A DNA stretch of 64,000 nt from Paenibacillus polysaccharolyticus. GTDB taxonomy: Bacteria; Bacillota; Bacilli; Paenibacillales; Paenibacillaceae. The stretch spans positions 1 through 64,000 of the forward strand of contig NZ_FMVM01000013.1 of assembly GCF_900102085.1 (NCBI RefSeq), given 5' to 3'. The position numbers were made by a program, and so were the translations under genes. Below the pieces are notes generated by a model. The model was given only the letters and a program-made list of their open reading frames with translations, was not told the DNA's origin and made no database searches. How positions within the stretch are numbered: position 1 is the stretch's first letter; every line of letters starts with the position of its first letter. Below are positions 27,425-35,217 of the stretch, one piece after another.

Positions 27425-28306
27425 ATGGCGAAAATCAGCATTGGTTTGATTCAGGCTTCCCATGAAATCGAAGGTTCGGCCCCGGTTGAAGTGCATAAGG
27501 AGGCAGCCATTCAGAAGCATATTACACTTGTACGCGAGGCGGCGGCACAAGGGGCGAAGATCATCGGATTGCAGGAAGTGTTTTACGGGCCTTACTTTTG
27601 CACAGAACAAACGCCCAAATGGTATGCATCCGCAGAGCGGGTTCCCGAAGGGCCGACCACCCGGCGTTTTCAGGAGCTGGCGAAGGAGCTTGCTGTTGTC
27701 CTTGTTTTGCCTGTGTACGAAGTAGAGGGTATTGCTTCTTATTACAATACGGCGGCGGTGATTGATGCGGATGGAACGTATCTGGGCAAATACCGCAAAC
27801 ATCATATTCCGCATGTCGAGGCGGGAGAGGGCACGAACGGCTTTTGGGAAAAGTATTATTTTAAACCTGGTAATCTCGGTTATCCGGTATTTGATACGGC
27901 TTACGCCAAAGTGGGCGTGTATATCTGTTATGATCGACATTTTCCTGAAGGTGCACGTTTGCTTGGGCTGGCAGGGGCAGAGATTGTTTTTAACCCATCG
28001 GCTACAGTGGCAGGCACCTCGGAGTATCTATGGAAGCTGGAACAGCCAGCCCATGCGGTAGCCAACGGATACTACGTAGCAGCAATCAACCGTGTAGGCA
28101 TGGAGGCGCCATGGAACATGGGTGAGTTTTATGGGCAGTCTTATCTGGTGGACCCGAGAGGGCGCATGGTGGCGATGGGGAGCAGGGATCAGGATGAAGT
28201 GGTCATTGGCGAGATGGATACGGAGTTGATCCGTGAGGTACGTAATGTGTGGCAGTTTTACCGGGATCGCAGACCAGAGACGTATGAACATCTGGTGAGC
28301 TTGTAG
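27425..28306 (+). CDS. Nitrilase-superfamily beta-ureidopropionase (N-carbamoyl-beta-alanine amidohydrolase)
   Basis: A 293-residue carbon-nitrogen hydrolase with the Glu-Lys-Cys triad visible in GLQEVFYGPYF (Glu), KYRKHHIPHV (Lys) and VGVYICYDRHFPEG (Cys). The YDRHFPEG form is typical of beta-ureidopropionase and N-carbamoylputrescine amidases. It would hydrolyse N-carbamoyl-beta-alanine to beta-alanine, CO2 and ammonia in the last step of the reductive pyrimidine route. The ribosome site AAAGGAGG lies inside the end of the upstream gene and the genes are 4 bases apart. Confidence 0.88.
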   Translation: MAKISIGLIQASHEIEGSAPVEVHKEAAIQKHITLVREAAAQGAKIIGLQEVFYGPYFCTEQTPKWYASAERVPEGPTTRRFQELAKELAVVLVLPVYEVEGIASYYNTAAVIDADGTYLGKYRKHHIPHVEAGEGTNGFWEKYYFKPGNLGYPVFDTAYAKVGVYICYDRHFPEGARLLGLAGAEIVFNPSATVAGTSEYLWKLEQPAHAVANGYYVAAINRVGMEAPWNMGEFYGQSYLVDPRGRMVAMGSRDQDEVVIGEMDTELIREVRNVWQFYRDRRPETYEHLVSL

Positions 28307-28412
28307 ATCGGATCTAGAGCGTTGTGGCAGGAAGTATAGGCTTGGCATTTGTCAGGCATATCAATGGATGGTACGGCAGAAATCTTAAATCCGCGGGAGG
28401 TGCGTGACATTG

Positions 28413-29780
28413 ATGAACCGTTCTGGAACAGCATGGTCGGATTACGGCTGGGAAAATCGTTTTAGCGAGATGAAACCAGCCATGACCAATAAGGAAGCGA
28501 TGGAAGAGTCCAACCGCTGTCTGTATTGTTACGATGCTCCATGTATTAAAGCATGTCCTACGGATATCAATATTCCTTCTTTTATCAAAAAAATAGCAAC
28601 AGGACATCTCAAAGGGTCGGCTCGCACCATCATGGATGCCAATCCGGTTGGCGCGAGTTGCGCACGTGTCTGTCCTACAGAAGAGTTATGTGAGGGGGCC
28701 TGTGTGTTGAACGAGTCCTCCAAGCCGATCCGCATTGGTGATCTGCAGCGCTATGCGACAGACTGGGCAATGGAGAGGCATGAACCGCTGTTTCATGCAG
28801 CCCCGTCAAACGGGAGAAGTGTGGCTATTGTCGGGGCAGGACCGGCAGGGCTCTCCGCAGCACGCGAATTGGGCCGGGCAGGATATGATGTGACCATCTA
28901 TGAAGCCAAGGCGAAAGGCGGCGGACTGAATACCTATGGCATCGTATCCTTCCGCCTGCCGGAGTCGGTCCCATTATGGGAAGTCGATCAGGTGGAGTCA
29001 CTCGGAGTAAAGATTCGATACGGTGTAAGGGTTGGTGTAGATGTAGCAGCCCCCGAATTGCTGGAACAACATGAGGCTGTCATTCTCGCATGTGGGATGG
29101 GGTCGGTCCCGATGCTGGGCATTGAAGGGGAGACGCTGGAAGGCGTCTATGATGCGATTGAGCTTGTAGAATCCACCAAACAGGGGGTGCCGCCAGCGCT
29201 GCATGGTTTGAATGTAGCTGTAATTGGTGCAGGCAATACAGCAGTGGACGCAGCGACTTGTTCGGTGCGCCTGGGTGCAGAGCGAGTACAGATGTTGTAT
29301 CGGCGCGGAGAGCAGCAGATGACGGCCTATGCGTTTGAGTACACTTTTGCCAAGCAAGAGGGCGTGGAGTTTCGTTGGTTTACGATGCCGGAGCGTATTC
29401 TTGGAGACGAGAATGGCCGGGTTCGAGGGATGGAGTGTGTGAAAATAGAGCTCGTGACCCCACCTGGCGGCGGACGTGCGATGCCTGTGGCGGTGGAGAA
29501 TTCAACCTTTATTATCGAATGTGACACGGTGATTCGGGCTATTGGACAGAATCGTTTGCTACCACTAATTGAGGCGTTTGAACTGAAGCATCATGGAGGT
29601 GTGGTAGAAGTCGAGGCGCATACGTATCGTACCTCTCATCCTCAGGTGTTTGCGGCAGGAGACGTCATTTTTGGTCAAGGCCAAGGAGAAGCGATGGTCG
29701 TTTCAGCGGCACAACAGGGTAAATTGGTCGCTGCCACGATCATGAAAATGCTGCCTGGTTGCTCGGAAGAGAGCGCGTAA
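28413..29780 (+). CDS. preT: NAD(P)H-dependent dihydropyrimidine dehydrogenase, PreT subunit
   Basis: A 455-residue flavoprotein related to the glutamate synthase small subunit. The N-terminal iron-sulfur region has CLYCYDAPCIKACP and CARVCPTEELCEGAC. The FAD-binding motif is VAIVGAGPAGLSAARELG and the NAD(P)-binding motif VAVIGAGNTAVDAA. It passes electrons from NAD(P)H to PreA. GGGAGG lies 12 bases before the ATG at 28413; a TTG one codon earlier is equally placed. It is separated from preA by 327 bp carrying the 197-bp repeat. Confidence 0.93.
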   Translation: MNRSGTAWSDYGWENRFSEMKPAMTNKEAMEESNRCLYCYDAPCIKACPTDINIPSFIKKIATGHLKGSARTIMDANPVGASCARVCPTEELCEGACVLNESSKPIRIGDLQRYATDWAMERHEPLFHAAPSNGRSVAIVGAGPAGLSAARELGRAGYDVTIYEAKAKGGGLNTYGIVSFRLPESVPLWEVDQVESLGVKIRYGVRVGVDVAAPELLEQHEAVILACGMGSVPMLGIEGETLEGVYDAIELVESTKQGVPPALHGLNVAVIGAGNTAVDAATCSVRLGAERVQMLYRRGEQQMTAYAFEYTFAKQEGVEFRWFTMPERILGDENGRVRGMECVKIELVTPPGGGRAMPVAVENSTFIIECDTVIRAIGQNRLLPLIEAFELKHHGGVVEVEAHTYRTSHPQVFAAGDVIFGQGQGEAMVVSAAQQGKLVAATIMKMLPGCSEESA

Positions 29781-29841
29781 GGAAGTCTGTACGCTTTCTC
29801 AGAAACTCATCTCCACAGGACTTCATACTGGCTCCTAATCG

Positions 29842-30038
29842 GCTAATGATCTCCAGACACCCTATTTCTGCAAAAACAAGGCATGTGAACTTCTAACGAT
29901 CACCACGAAGCTTATTTCACCCAAAACCCGCGGATTCAGGCTGGAAATGGGCAAAAACAGCAAAATAACGTTCCTACGGATCGTTAGAATTTCCAAAGGC
30001 CGAATTTTAGCTCAATAAGCGCTGTGGGGATCGTTAGA
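29842..30038. repeat. 197-bp quadripartite repeat, copy 2 (inside the pre operon)
   Basis: The four units start or end at 29842 (forward, degenerate CTAATGATCTCC), 29892 (forward TCTAACGATCACC), 29988 (reverse, GGATCGTTAGA) and 30038 (reverse, GGGATCGTTAGA). Adjacent like-oriented units are 50 bp apart, total 197 bp. It lies between two genes that must act together, preT and preA. Confidence 0.9.
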
Positions 30039-30107
30039 TGGCTATCCTTGTTTACGTTCATCCTAACAAGCTAGATTTACTCCAAATCACATCAAGGAGG
30101 GTTCGAT

Positions 30108-31403
30108 ATGGCTGACTTATCCATCAATCTGGCGGGCATCCGGTCACCTAATCCATTCTGGCTCGCCTCAGCTCCACCAACCAATACCGGATACCAGGTA
30201 CAGCGTGCGTTTGAAGCGGGCTGGGGCGGTGCGGTGTGGAAGACACTTGGCGAACCGATTATTAACACCTCCTCCCGTTTTGCGGCTGTACATTTTGGCG
30301 GTCAGCGTGTGGCAGGCTTTAACAATATTGAACTGATTTCCGATCGCCCCCTGGAGGTCAATCTGCGCGAGATCGCCGAGACGAAGAAACGTTTCCCTGA
30401 CCGCGCAGTCGTGGCATCGCTGATGGTGGAACCAAAGCGGGAAAAGTGGCATGAGATTGTCAAAAAGGTCGAGGCCGCCGGCGTCGATGGCCTGGAGCTG
30501 AACTTTGGATGTCCGCACGGTATGGCAGAGCGAGGCATGGGCGCTGCATCAGGCCAACAGCCTGATCTTGTCGAGCTACAGACGATGTGGGTAAAAGAAG
30601 TGGCTACCACACCGGTCATCGTAAAGCTGACACCCAACATTACAGACATTACGGCAACAGCCCGTGCGGCTGTACGTGGTGGGGCAGATGCGATCTCACT
30701 GATCAATACAATCAATTCTCTCGCTGGTGTTGATCTGGACTCCTGGAACACCGTGCCGCATGTAGGCGGCAAGGGAGCACACGGTGGATACTGTGGCCCG
30801 GCTGTAAAACCCATCGCGCTTAACATGGTGGCAGAGTGTGCCCGTCATCCCGAAGTGGGTGTGCCGATTTCGGGTATCGGCGGCATATCCGACTGGCGCG
30901 ATACGGCGGAATTTCTGCTGATGGGTGCAACGGGAGTGCAGGTATGTACGGCGGCGATGCACCATGGCTTCCGCATTGTGGAAGACATGATCGAAGGGCT
31001 GAACGATTATTTGGATGAAAAAGGACTTCAGAGTGTAGCCGAACTGGTCGGTCAAACCGTGCCGAGATACTCGGATTGGGGCAATCTGGATCTCAACTAC
31101 AAGGTAGTTGCCCGCATCAATCGGGATGTATGCATCAATTGCAATAAGTGCCACATTGCCTGTGAAGACACCTCTCATCAATGTATTGATATGTTAACCG
31201 ACCCGTCAGGTGCTTATCTTGAAGTAGTAGAGGAGGATTGTGTCGGCTGTAATCTGTGTTCCATCGTCTGCCCGGTGGACGGTGCGATCGAGATGATTGA
31301 GCTTGCACCAGAACAGGAGTCGGTTACCTGGAACGAACGTCAGTCGGCGATTTCCCTGCTGCAATCTGTTCATAATCCATCAGCCAAGGAGGCGATTTCA
31401 TGA
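30108..31403 (+). CDS. preA: Dihydropyrimidine dehydrogenase, PreA subunit
   Basis: A 431-residue FMN TIM-barrel enzyme of the dihydroorotate dehydrogenase type fused to a C-terminal ferredoxin domain. Two 4Fe-4S motifs are INCNKCHIACEDTSHQC and CVGCNLCSIVCP. FMN and substrate regions include NFGCPHGMAERGMGA and IVKLTPNI. With PreT it reduces uracil or thymine to the 5,6-dihydro form. AAGGAGG precedes the ATG. It overlaps the dihydropyrimidinase gene by 4 bp, so those two are translationally coupled. Confidence 0.95.
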   Translation: MADLSINLAGIRSPNPFWLASAPPTNTGYQVQRAFEAGWGGAVWKTLGEPIINTSSRFAAVHFGGQRVAGFNNIELISDRPLEVNLREIAETKKRFPDRAVVASLMVEPKREKWHEIVKKVEAAGVDGLELNFGCPHGMAERGMGAASGQQPDLVELQTMWVKEVATTPVIVKLTPNITDITATARAAVRGGADAISLINTINSLAGVDLDSWNTVPHVGGKGAHGGYCGPAVKPIALNMVAECARHPEVGVPISGIGGISDWRDTAEFLLMGATGVQVCTAAMHHGFRIVEDMIEGLNDYLDEKGLQSVAELVGQTVPRYSDWGNLDLNYKVVARINRDVCINCNKCHIACEDTSHQCIDMLTDPSGAYLEVVEEDCVGCNLCSIVCPVDGAIEMIELAPEQESVTWNERQSAISLLQSVHNPSAKEAIS

Positions 31404-32845
31404 GTAAGCGTACATTGATTCGCGGTGGTATTTTGGTGACGGCATCGGATACCTTTGAGGCCGATATTTTAATCGCAGCAGGGAAAATAGCGCAGATCGG
31501 TATCGGGTTAATCCCTGATGATCAGACAGAAGTACTTGATGCAACAGGCTGTTATATCATACCTGGCGGCATCGATCCCCATACTCACCTCGATATGCCG
31601 TTTGGCGGCACGGTCACAGCGGATGATTTTGCTACGGGCACAACGGCCGCGGCCTTTGGTGGTACCACAACCATCATTGACTTTTGTCTGACTCAGAAAG
31701 GCCGTCGCTTATCCGAATCCCTACAAGAATGGCATCGAAAAGCCCAAGGGAAAGCTGTCATTGACTATGGATTTCATCTGATGATTGGCGAGATGAATGA
31801 GCAGGTGCTGGAAGAACTGCCGCAGATGATTGAAGAGGAGGGCGTATCGTCCTTCAAGGTGTTCATGGCTTACAAAAACCAATTTCAGGCCGATGACGGC
31901 ATTCTCTTTCAGACGTTGCAAAAAGCCAAAGAATACGGTGCACTTGTGATGGTGCATGCCGAGAATGGAGATGTCATTGACCTGCTTGTGAAGCAGGCGC
32001 TCGCTGAAGGTCACACAGCACCGATTCATCATGCACTGACCCGCCCATCTATGCTGGAGGGAGAAGCAACGGGACGTGCCGCCCGTTTGGCCGCTTTGGC
32101 GGATTCACAGCTGTATGTGGTGCATGTTACTTGTGCCGAAGCCGCCGAGCAGATCGCGCGCATGCGTGAGATGGGATACCGAATCTGGGGAGAGACATGT
32201 CCGCAATATCTGACGCTGGATCAGTCCATAATGGATCAGCCGGACTTTGAGGGGGCCAAATATGTTTGGTCGCCTCCGCTCAGGGAGAAGGGACATCAGG
32301 AAGCACTATGGAATGCGCTCCAAAGCGGACAATTACAGACCATTGGTTCGGATCATTGCTCGTTTAACTTCAAGGGGCAGAAGGATCTCGGCAAAGATGA
32401 CTTCAGCAAAATTCCTAACGGGGGGCCTGTCATTGAAGACCGGCTAAGTATTCTATATTCGGAAGGCGTAGCCAAAGGCCGCATATCACTCAATCAATGG
32501 GTTGATCTGTGCTCAACCAGGGCCAGCAAATTATTCGGATTATTTCCTCAGAAGGGAACCCTTGCGGTGGGTACGGATGCGGATATTGTTATTTTTGACC
32601 CTTCCGTAACCAGGGTGATTTCGGCGGAAACACATCATATGAACGTGGATTACAGCGCGTTTGAAGGCATGCAGGTACAGGGATGTCCAGTGACCGTGCT
32701 TTGTCGTGGCGAGTATGTGGTACGGGATCGGCAGTATATAGGCAATGCAGGGGCAGGAAAATATGTAAAGCGTAATAAGTATGATGCAGGAGCACCGATT
32801 CCACCGAGGCAACCGGTGACTGCGATTCATGGGGGGCGGAACTAA
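31400..32845 (+). CDS. Dihydropyrimidinase (D-hydantoinase family)
   Basis: A 481-residue cyclic amidohydrolase that opens dihydrouracil to N-carbamoyl-beta-alanine. Metal ligands are His61/His63 (DPHTHLDMP), probable carboxylated Lys153 (SFKVFMAYKN), His186 (MVHAENGD), a His in VVHVTCAEAA and Asp in GSDHCSF, so the binuclear centre looks complete. ATGA overlap with preA upstream, and the TAATG junction couples it to the 79-residue gene downstream. Confidence 0.94.
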   Translation: MSKRTLIRGGILVTASDTFEADILIAAGKIAQIGIGLIPDDQTEVLDATGCYIIPGGIDPHTHLDMPFGGTVTADDFATGTTAAAFGGTTTIIDFCLTQKGRRLSESLQEWHRKAQGKAVIDYGFHLMIGEMNEQVLEELPQMIEEEGVSSFKVFMAYKNQFQADDGILFQTLQKAKEYGALVMVHAENGDVIDLLVKQALAEGHTAPIHHALTRPSMLEGEATGRAARLAALADSQLYVVHVTCAEAAEQIARMREMGYRIWGETCPQYLTLDQSIMDQPDFEGAKYVWSPPLREKGHQEALWNALQSGQLQTIGSDHCSFNFKGQKDLGKDDFSKIPNGGPVIEDRLSILYSEGVAKGRISLNQWVDLCSTRASKLFGLFPQKGTLAVGTDADIVIFDPSVTRVISAETHHMNVDYSAFEGMQVQGCPVTVLCRGEYVVRDRQYIGNAGAGKYVKRNKYDAGAPIPPRQPVTAIHGGRN

Positions 32846-33084
32846 TGTCGAAACAGATGTCGGAGCACGAAGCATTTGAACTGGAGAAGCTGGACATTGA
32901 GCGATTGGTTGAACAGGGGTATCGAATCTGTTCGGTCCGGGAACATCTGGAGGGCGCTCATGTGACATGGGCCCACCCTGATTTTCCAGGAGAGAATGTG
33001 GAGCAGCATGTGGGTACAGCCTCGGGCCGAAAGTGGTTCAGTCATATTCTCATACGTCAGCTACAGGAACAGCGTAGTGCATAG
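32845..33084 (+). CDS. 79-residue protein of unknown function coupled to dihydropyrimidinase
   Basis: I do not recognise this family. The start ATG shares a base with the dihydropyrimidinase stop (TAATG), so it is probably translated by coupling and is real. The protein is soluble, charged and rich in His, Glu and Trp, with an N-terminal helix (EHEAFELEKLDIERLVEQGYR) and a compact second half (HVTWAHPDFPGENVEQHVGT...WFSHILIRQL). Several His and Asp residues could bind a metal, but no classical motif is present. Its place at the end of the operon suggests an accessory role for one of the pyrimidine enzymes. Confidence 0.75.
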   Translation: MSKQMSEHEAFELEKLDIERLVEQGYRICSVREHLEGAHVTWAHPDFPGENVEQHVGTASGRKWFSHILIRQLQEQRSA

Positions 33085-33167
33085 TGTAGTGTGTGATGGG
33101 GACGTTGACGGACGGCTTAGTTGCCATTTACCCATCTTAGTTCCTAAAACGTACAGACGTGCACTCT

Positions 33168-34904
33168 TTATACAAGTGATCCATGCACGTATTCATAGGC
33201 GTAGAGCGCAAGTTCCATGGCAACCCGTTTCTCGGGTAGAAGGTAGTCTATTCCTAAAAGTGATTCAATTTTATCCAACCGATGGTACAACGTTTGTCTG
33301 ACGATAAACAGTGCACTGGCCGTCTCTTGTTTGGAGCAGCAGAGCGCCAGGTAATGTTTCAGTGTAAGGAGCAGTTGACCTCCCTTCTCCGCATCATACC
33401 GGATCAGTGGCCCCAGGTATTCCGTAATAAAATCATTCAAGTTACCGTTCTGTTTCATACTGGCGATGATGCGATAGCAGTGCAGATTACTGTAAAAGGG
33501 CTGCTCCATTACTCCGATATCTTTCTGAATACGTAACGTTTCCTTCGCGGATTCAAGACTCTCTCGCAGGCGTGGGTATTCCGAATAGTTCTGACCGATA
33601 CCATACAGACCGGAGAAGAGCTGGTGAGTCTGCTCCTGCTCGTGTTGCCGAATTTGCTGAATGCAGGACCACAGATTAGATTTACGCAGAGATGCAGCCT
33701 GCGGGTCAATGACAATGAGAATGATCTGGAGATTAAGTACAGTGCTGTAGAGGGTGAAACCTTCCCGGGCAAATACGGAGCGGGCAACGATATTACGCTG
33801 AATCAGTATCTTTTGCAGTCTGAGACTGTCGTGTTGCGTAGGGTTGCTGTCGAATAAAACAACTGCGGCCTGTCCTGTGCAGAGAGCCGGATGTACGGCT
33901 GCAAGATATTCATGAATTTCTTTCGCGGAGTGATGTCCGTTTAACCAGTCAATGACCCACATATCCTCTTTATACCGCCGTTTTTCCTCCATGTACTGGG
34001 TACGCATCCAATCCTGGGCTATGGCAGCAGCACATCGCTCCAGCGCATGAAAAACGTACTCGTCGGATGGGTACGGCAGAGCTGGAGTGGGAGGTTCAGG
34101 GTCTGTGTGTTTCTGAGGGAAAAGGATAAGATCAGCAAAGGTGTACTCTAGTGCCTGAACAGGGATGCTGATTGGATTCATTGTGAGCCGACCGGAAAAA
34201 GGGTCTGATACCTCTACAGTCGAAGGGTTCGCTGTATAACCGTCAAGGGTAGTGTGATCCATCGATTCACGCTGATCCCACCACAGTTGTCTCTGCTTCT
34301 CCAGTTGCTCACGTGGGACATGAGGAATGGCCGTCGCTTCACCTTCCAGCGGATATAAGGCGACAGCATACCCGGTATTGCGTGACAGCAGACGCAGTAG
34401 CGGCTGTACACCATCCCCATTCAGCAATAGCTGATGAAAGGAGGTGGTGAGCTGATCCAGTTCCGCGACCATACGCTGATGACTGCGAATCAGGGCAAAA
34501 TGCAAATCCTGTGTAATATCAATATACCGGACTTGTTCATGAAACCAGATCAGCGGGAAATCCTCCGCCTCCGCCAGTTGTTTCATCGCCTCAAGCTGTG
34601 ATCGTGTATGTTCCCCGAGTTCAATGCATAACCCTGCGGCACCGCAGGCAATCAATTGTTGCAGAAAAGACAGACCATGCGACTTGCCTCCAGGCCAGCC
34701 GATCCCTGTTGTCAGCACCAATTCTCCGCCGCTCAGCAAGCCCTCAATCTCAGGAACCTCCATAATATGTACCCAGCGTACATAACGCTCCAATGCACGC
34801 TGACTGGCAAGGTACTCGGCCTTGCGAAATACAGGACGTTTCAGCATGTCTCTAATTTGGATATGAAGCGTGGTCTCTCCCACACCATCACCGCCCTTTC
34901 CCAT
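33168..34904 (-). CDS. PucR-family transcriptional regulator
   Basis: A 578-residue regulator. The N-terminal PucR-type domain (residues about 8-140, IRDMLKRPVFRKAEYLASQ) is followed by a GGDEF-like central region and a C-terminal PucR helix-turn-helix (SALFIVRQTLYHRLDKIESLLGIDYL). Start with AGGTGAG 5 bases upstream. Members control purine or pyrimidine breakdown and sense intermediates. It converges on the catabolic operon and is its likely activator. Its 3' end is 83 bp from the end of the 79-residue gene. Confidence 0.9.
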   Translation of the reverse strand: MGKGGDGVGETTLHIQIRDMLKRPVFRKAEYLASQRALERYVRWVHIMEVPEIEGLLSGGELVLTTGIGWPGGKSHGLSFLQQLIACGAAGLCIELGEHTRSQLEAMKQLAEAEDFPLIWFHEQVRYIDITQDLHFALIRSHQRMVAELDQLTTSFHQLLLNGDGVQPLLRLLSRNTGYAVALYPLEGEATAIPHVPREQLEKQRQLWWDQRESMDHTTLDGYTANPSTVEVSDPFSGRLTMNPISIPVQALEYTFADLILFPQKHTDPEPPTPALPYPSDEYVFHALERCAAAIAQDWMRTQYMEEKRRYKEDMWVIDWLNGHHSAKEIHEYLAAVHPALCTGQAAVVLFDSNPTQHDSLRLQKILIQRNIVARSVFAREGFTLYSTVLNLQIILIVIDPQAASLRKSNLWSCIQQIRQHEQEQTHQLFSGLYGIGQNYSEYPRLRESLESAKETLRIQKDIGVMEQPFYSNLHCYRIIASMKQNGNLNDFITEYLGPLIRYDAEKGGQLLLTLKHYLALCCSKQETASALFIVRQTLYHRLDKIESLLGIDYLLPEKRVAMELALYAYEYVHGSLV

Positions 34905-35007
34905 GACTCACCTGTAAATTTGATACAAAGGATGCTGGATTCAGGGTGTTTGCTCACTGGATTTTTAAAGATAAGTATACGTGCATTTAGATAAGATGAG
35001 ATTAAAC

Positions 35008-35076
35008 CTGACGCTCATTTGGTCTGGATGACAAAAATAGTTATCCTTTTTGTTTTGTATCTAAAATGAGCATCAG
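35008..35076. other. Nested inverted repeat upstream of the pucR-type gene
   Basis: CTGACGCTCATTT (35008-35020) pairs with AAATGAGCATCAG (35064-35076), and an inner pair ACAAAA/TTTTGT flanked by GAT/ATC continues the stem. It could be a regulatory site of the minus-strand pucR-type gene, or a remnant of a small mobile element. With 34905-35217 otherwise gene-free, the pucR promoter must also lie here. Confidence 0.5.
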
Positions 35077-35111
35077 ATATATGTTCGAATTTTTACCATT
35101 GACACGATAAA

Positions 35112-35175
35112 AAATGCCCTTGATCAGGCACGGGAATCACTACAGATTCCAGTACCCGTCAAGGGCAAATTTTTG
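35112..35175. terminator. Bidirectional terminator after the RND gene
   Basis: AAAAAATGCCCTTGA and TCAAGGGCAAATTTTT form a long stem with internal pairing; A/T tracts on both sides make it work in either direction. It ends the minus-strand TetR/RND transcript. Confidence 0.85.
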
Positions 35176-35217
35176 CTCGCGATCACATCTGAATCGTGGG
35201 AATAACGATAGACTGAA

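Noticed and set aside
30302..31181. Minus-strand frames of 161-174 codons opposite preA
   Set aside because: Shadows of a conserved gene; no coherent protein features.
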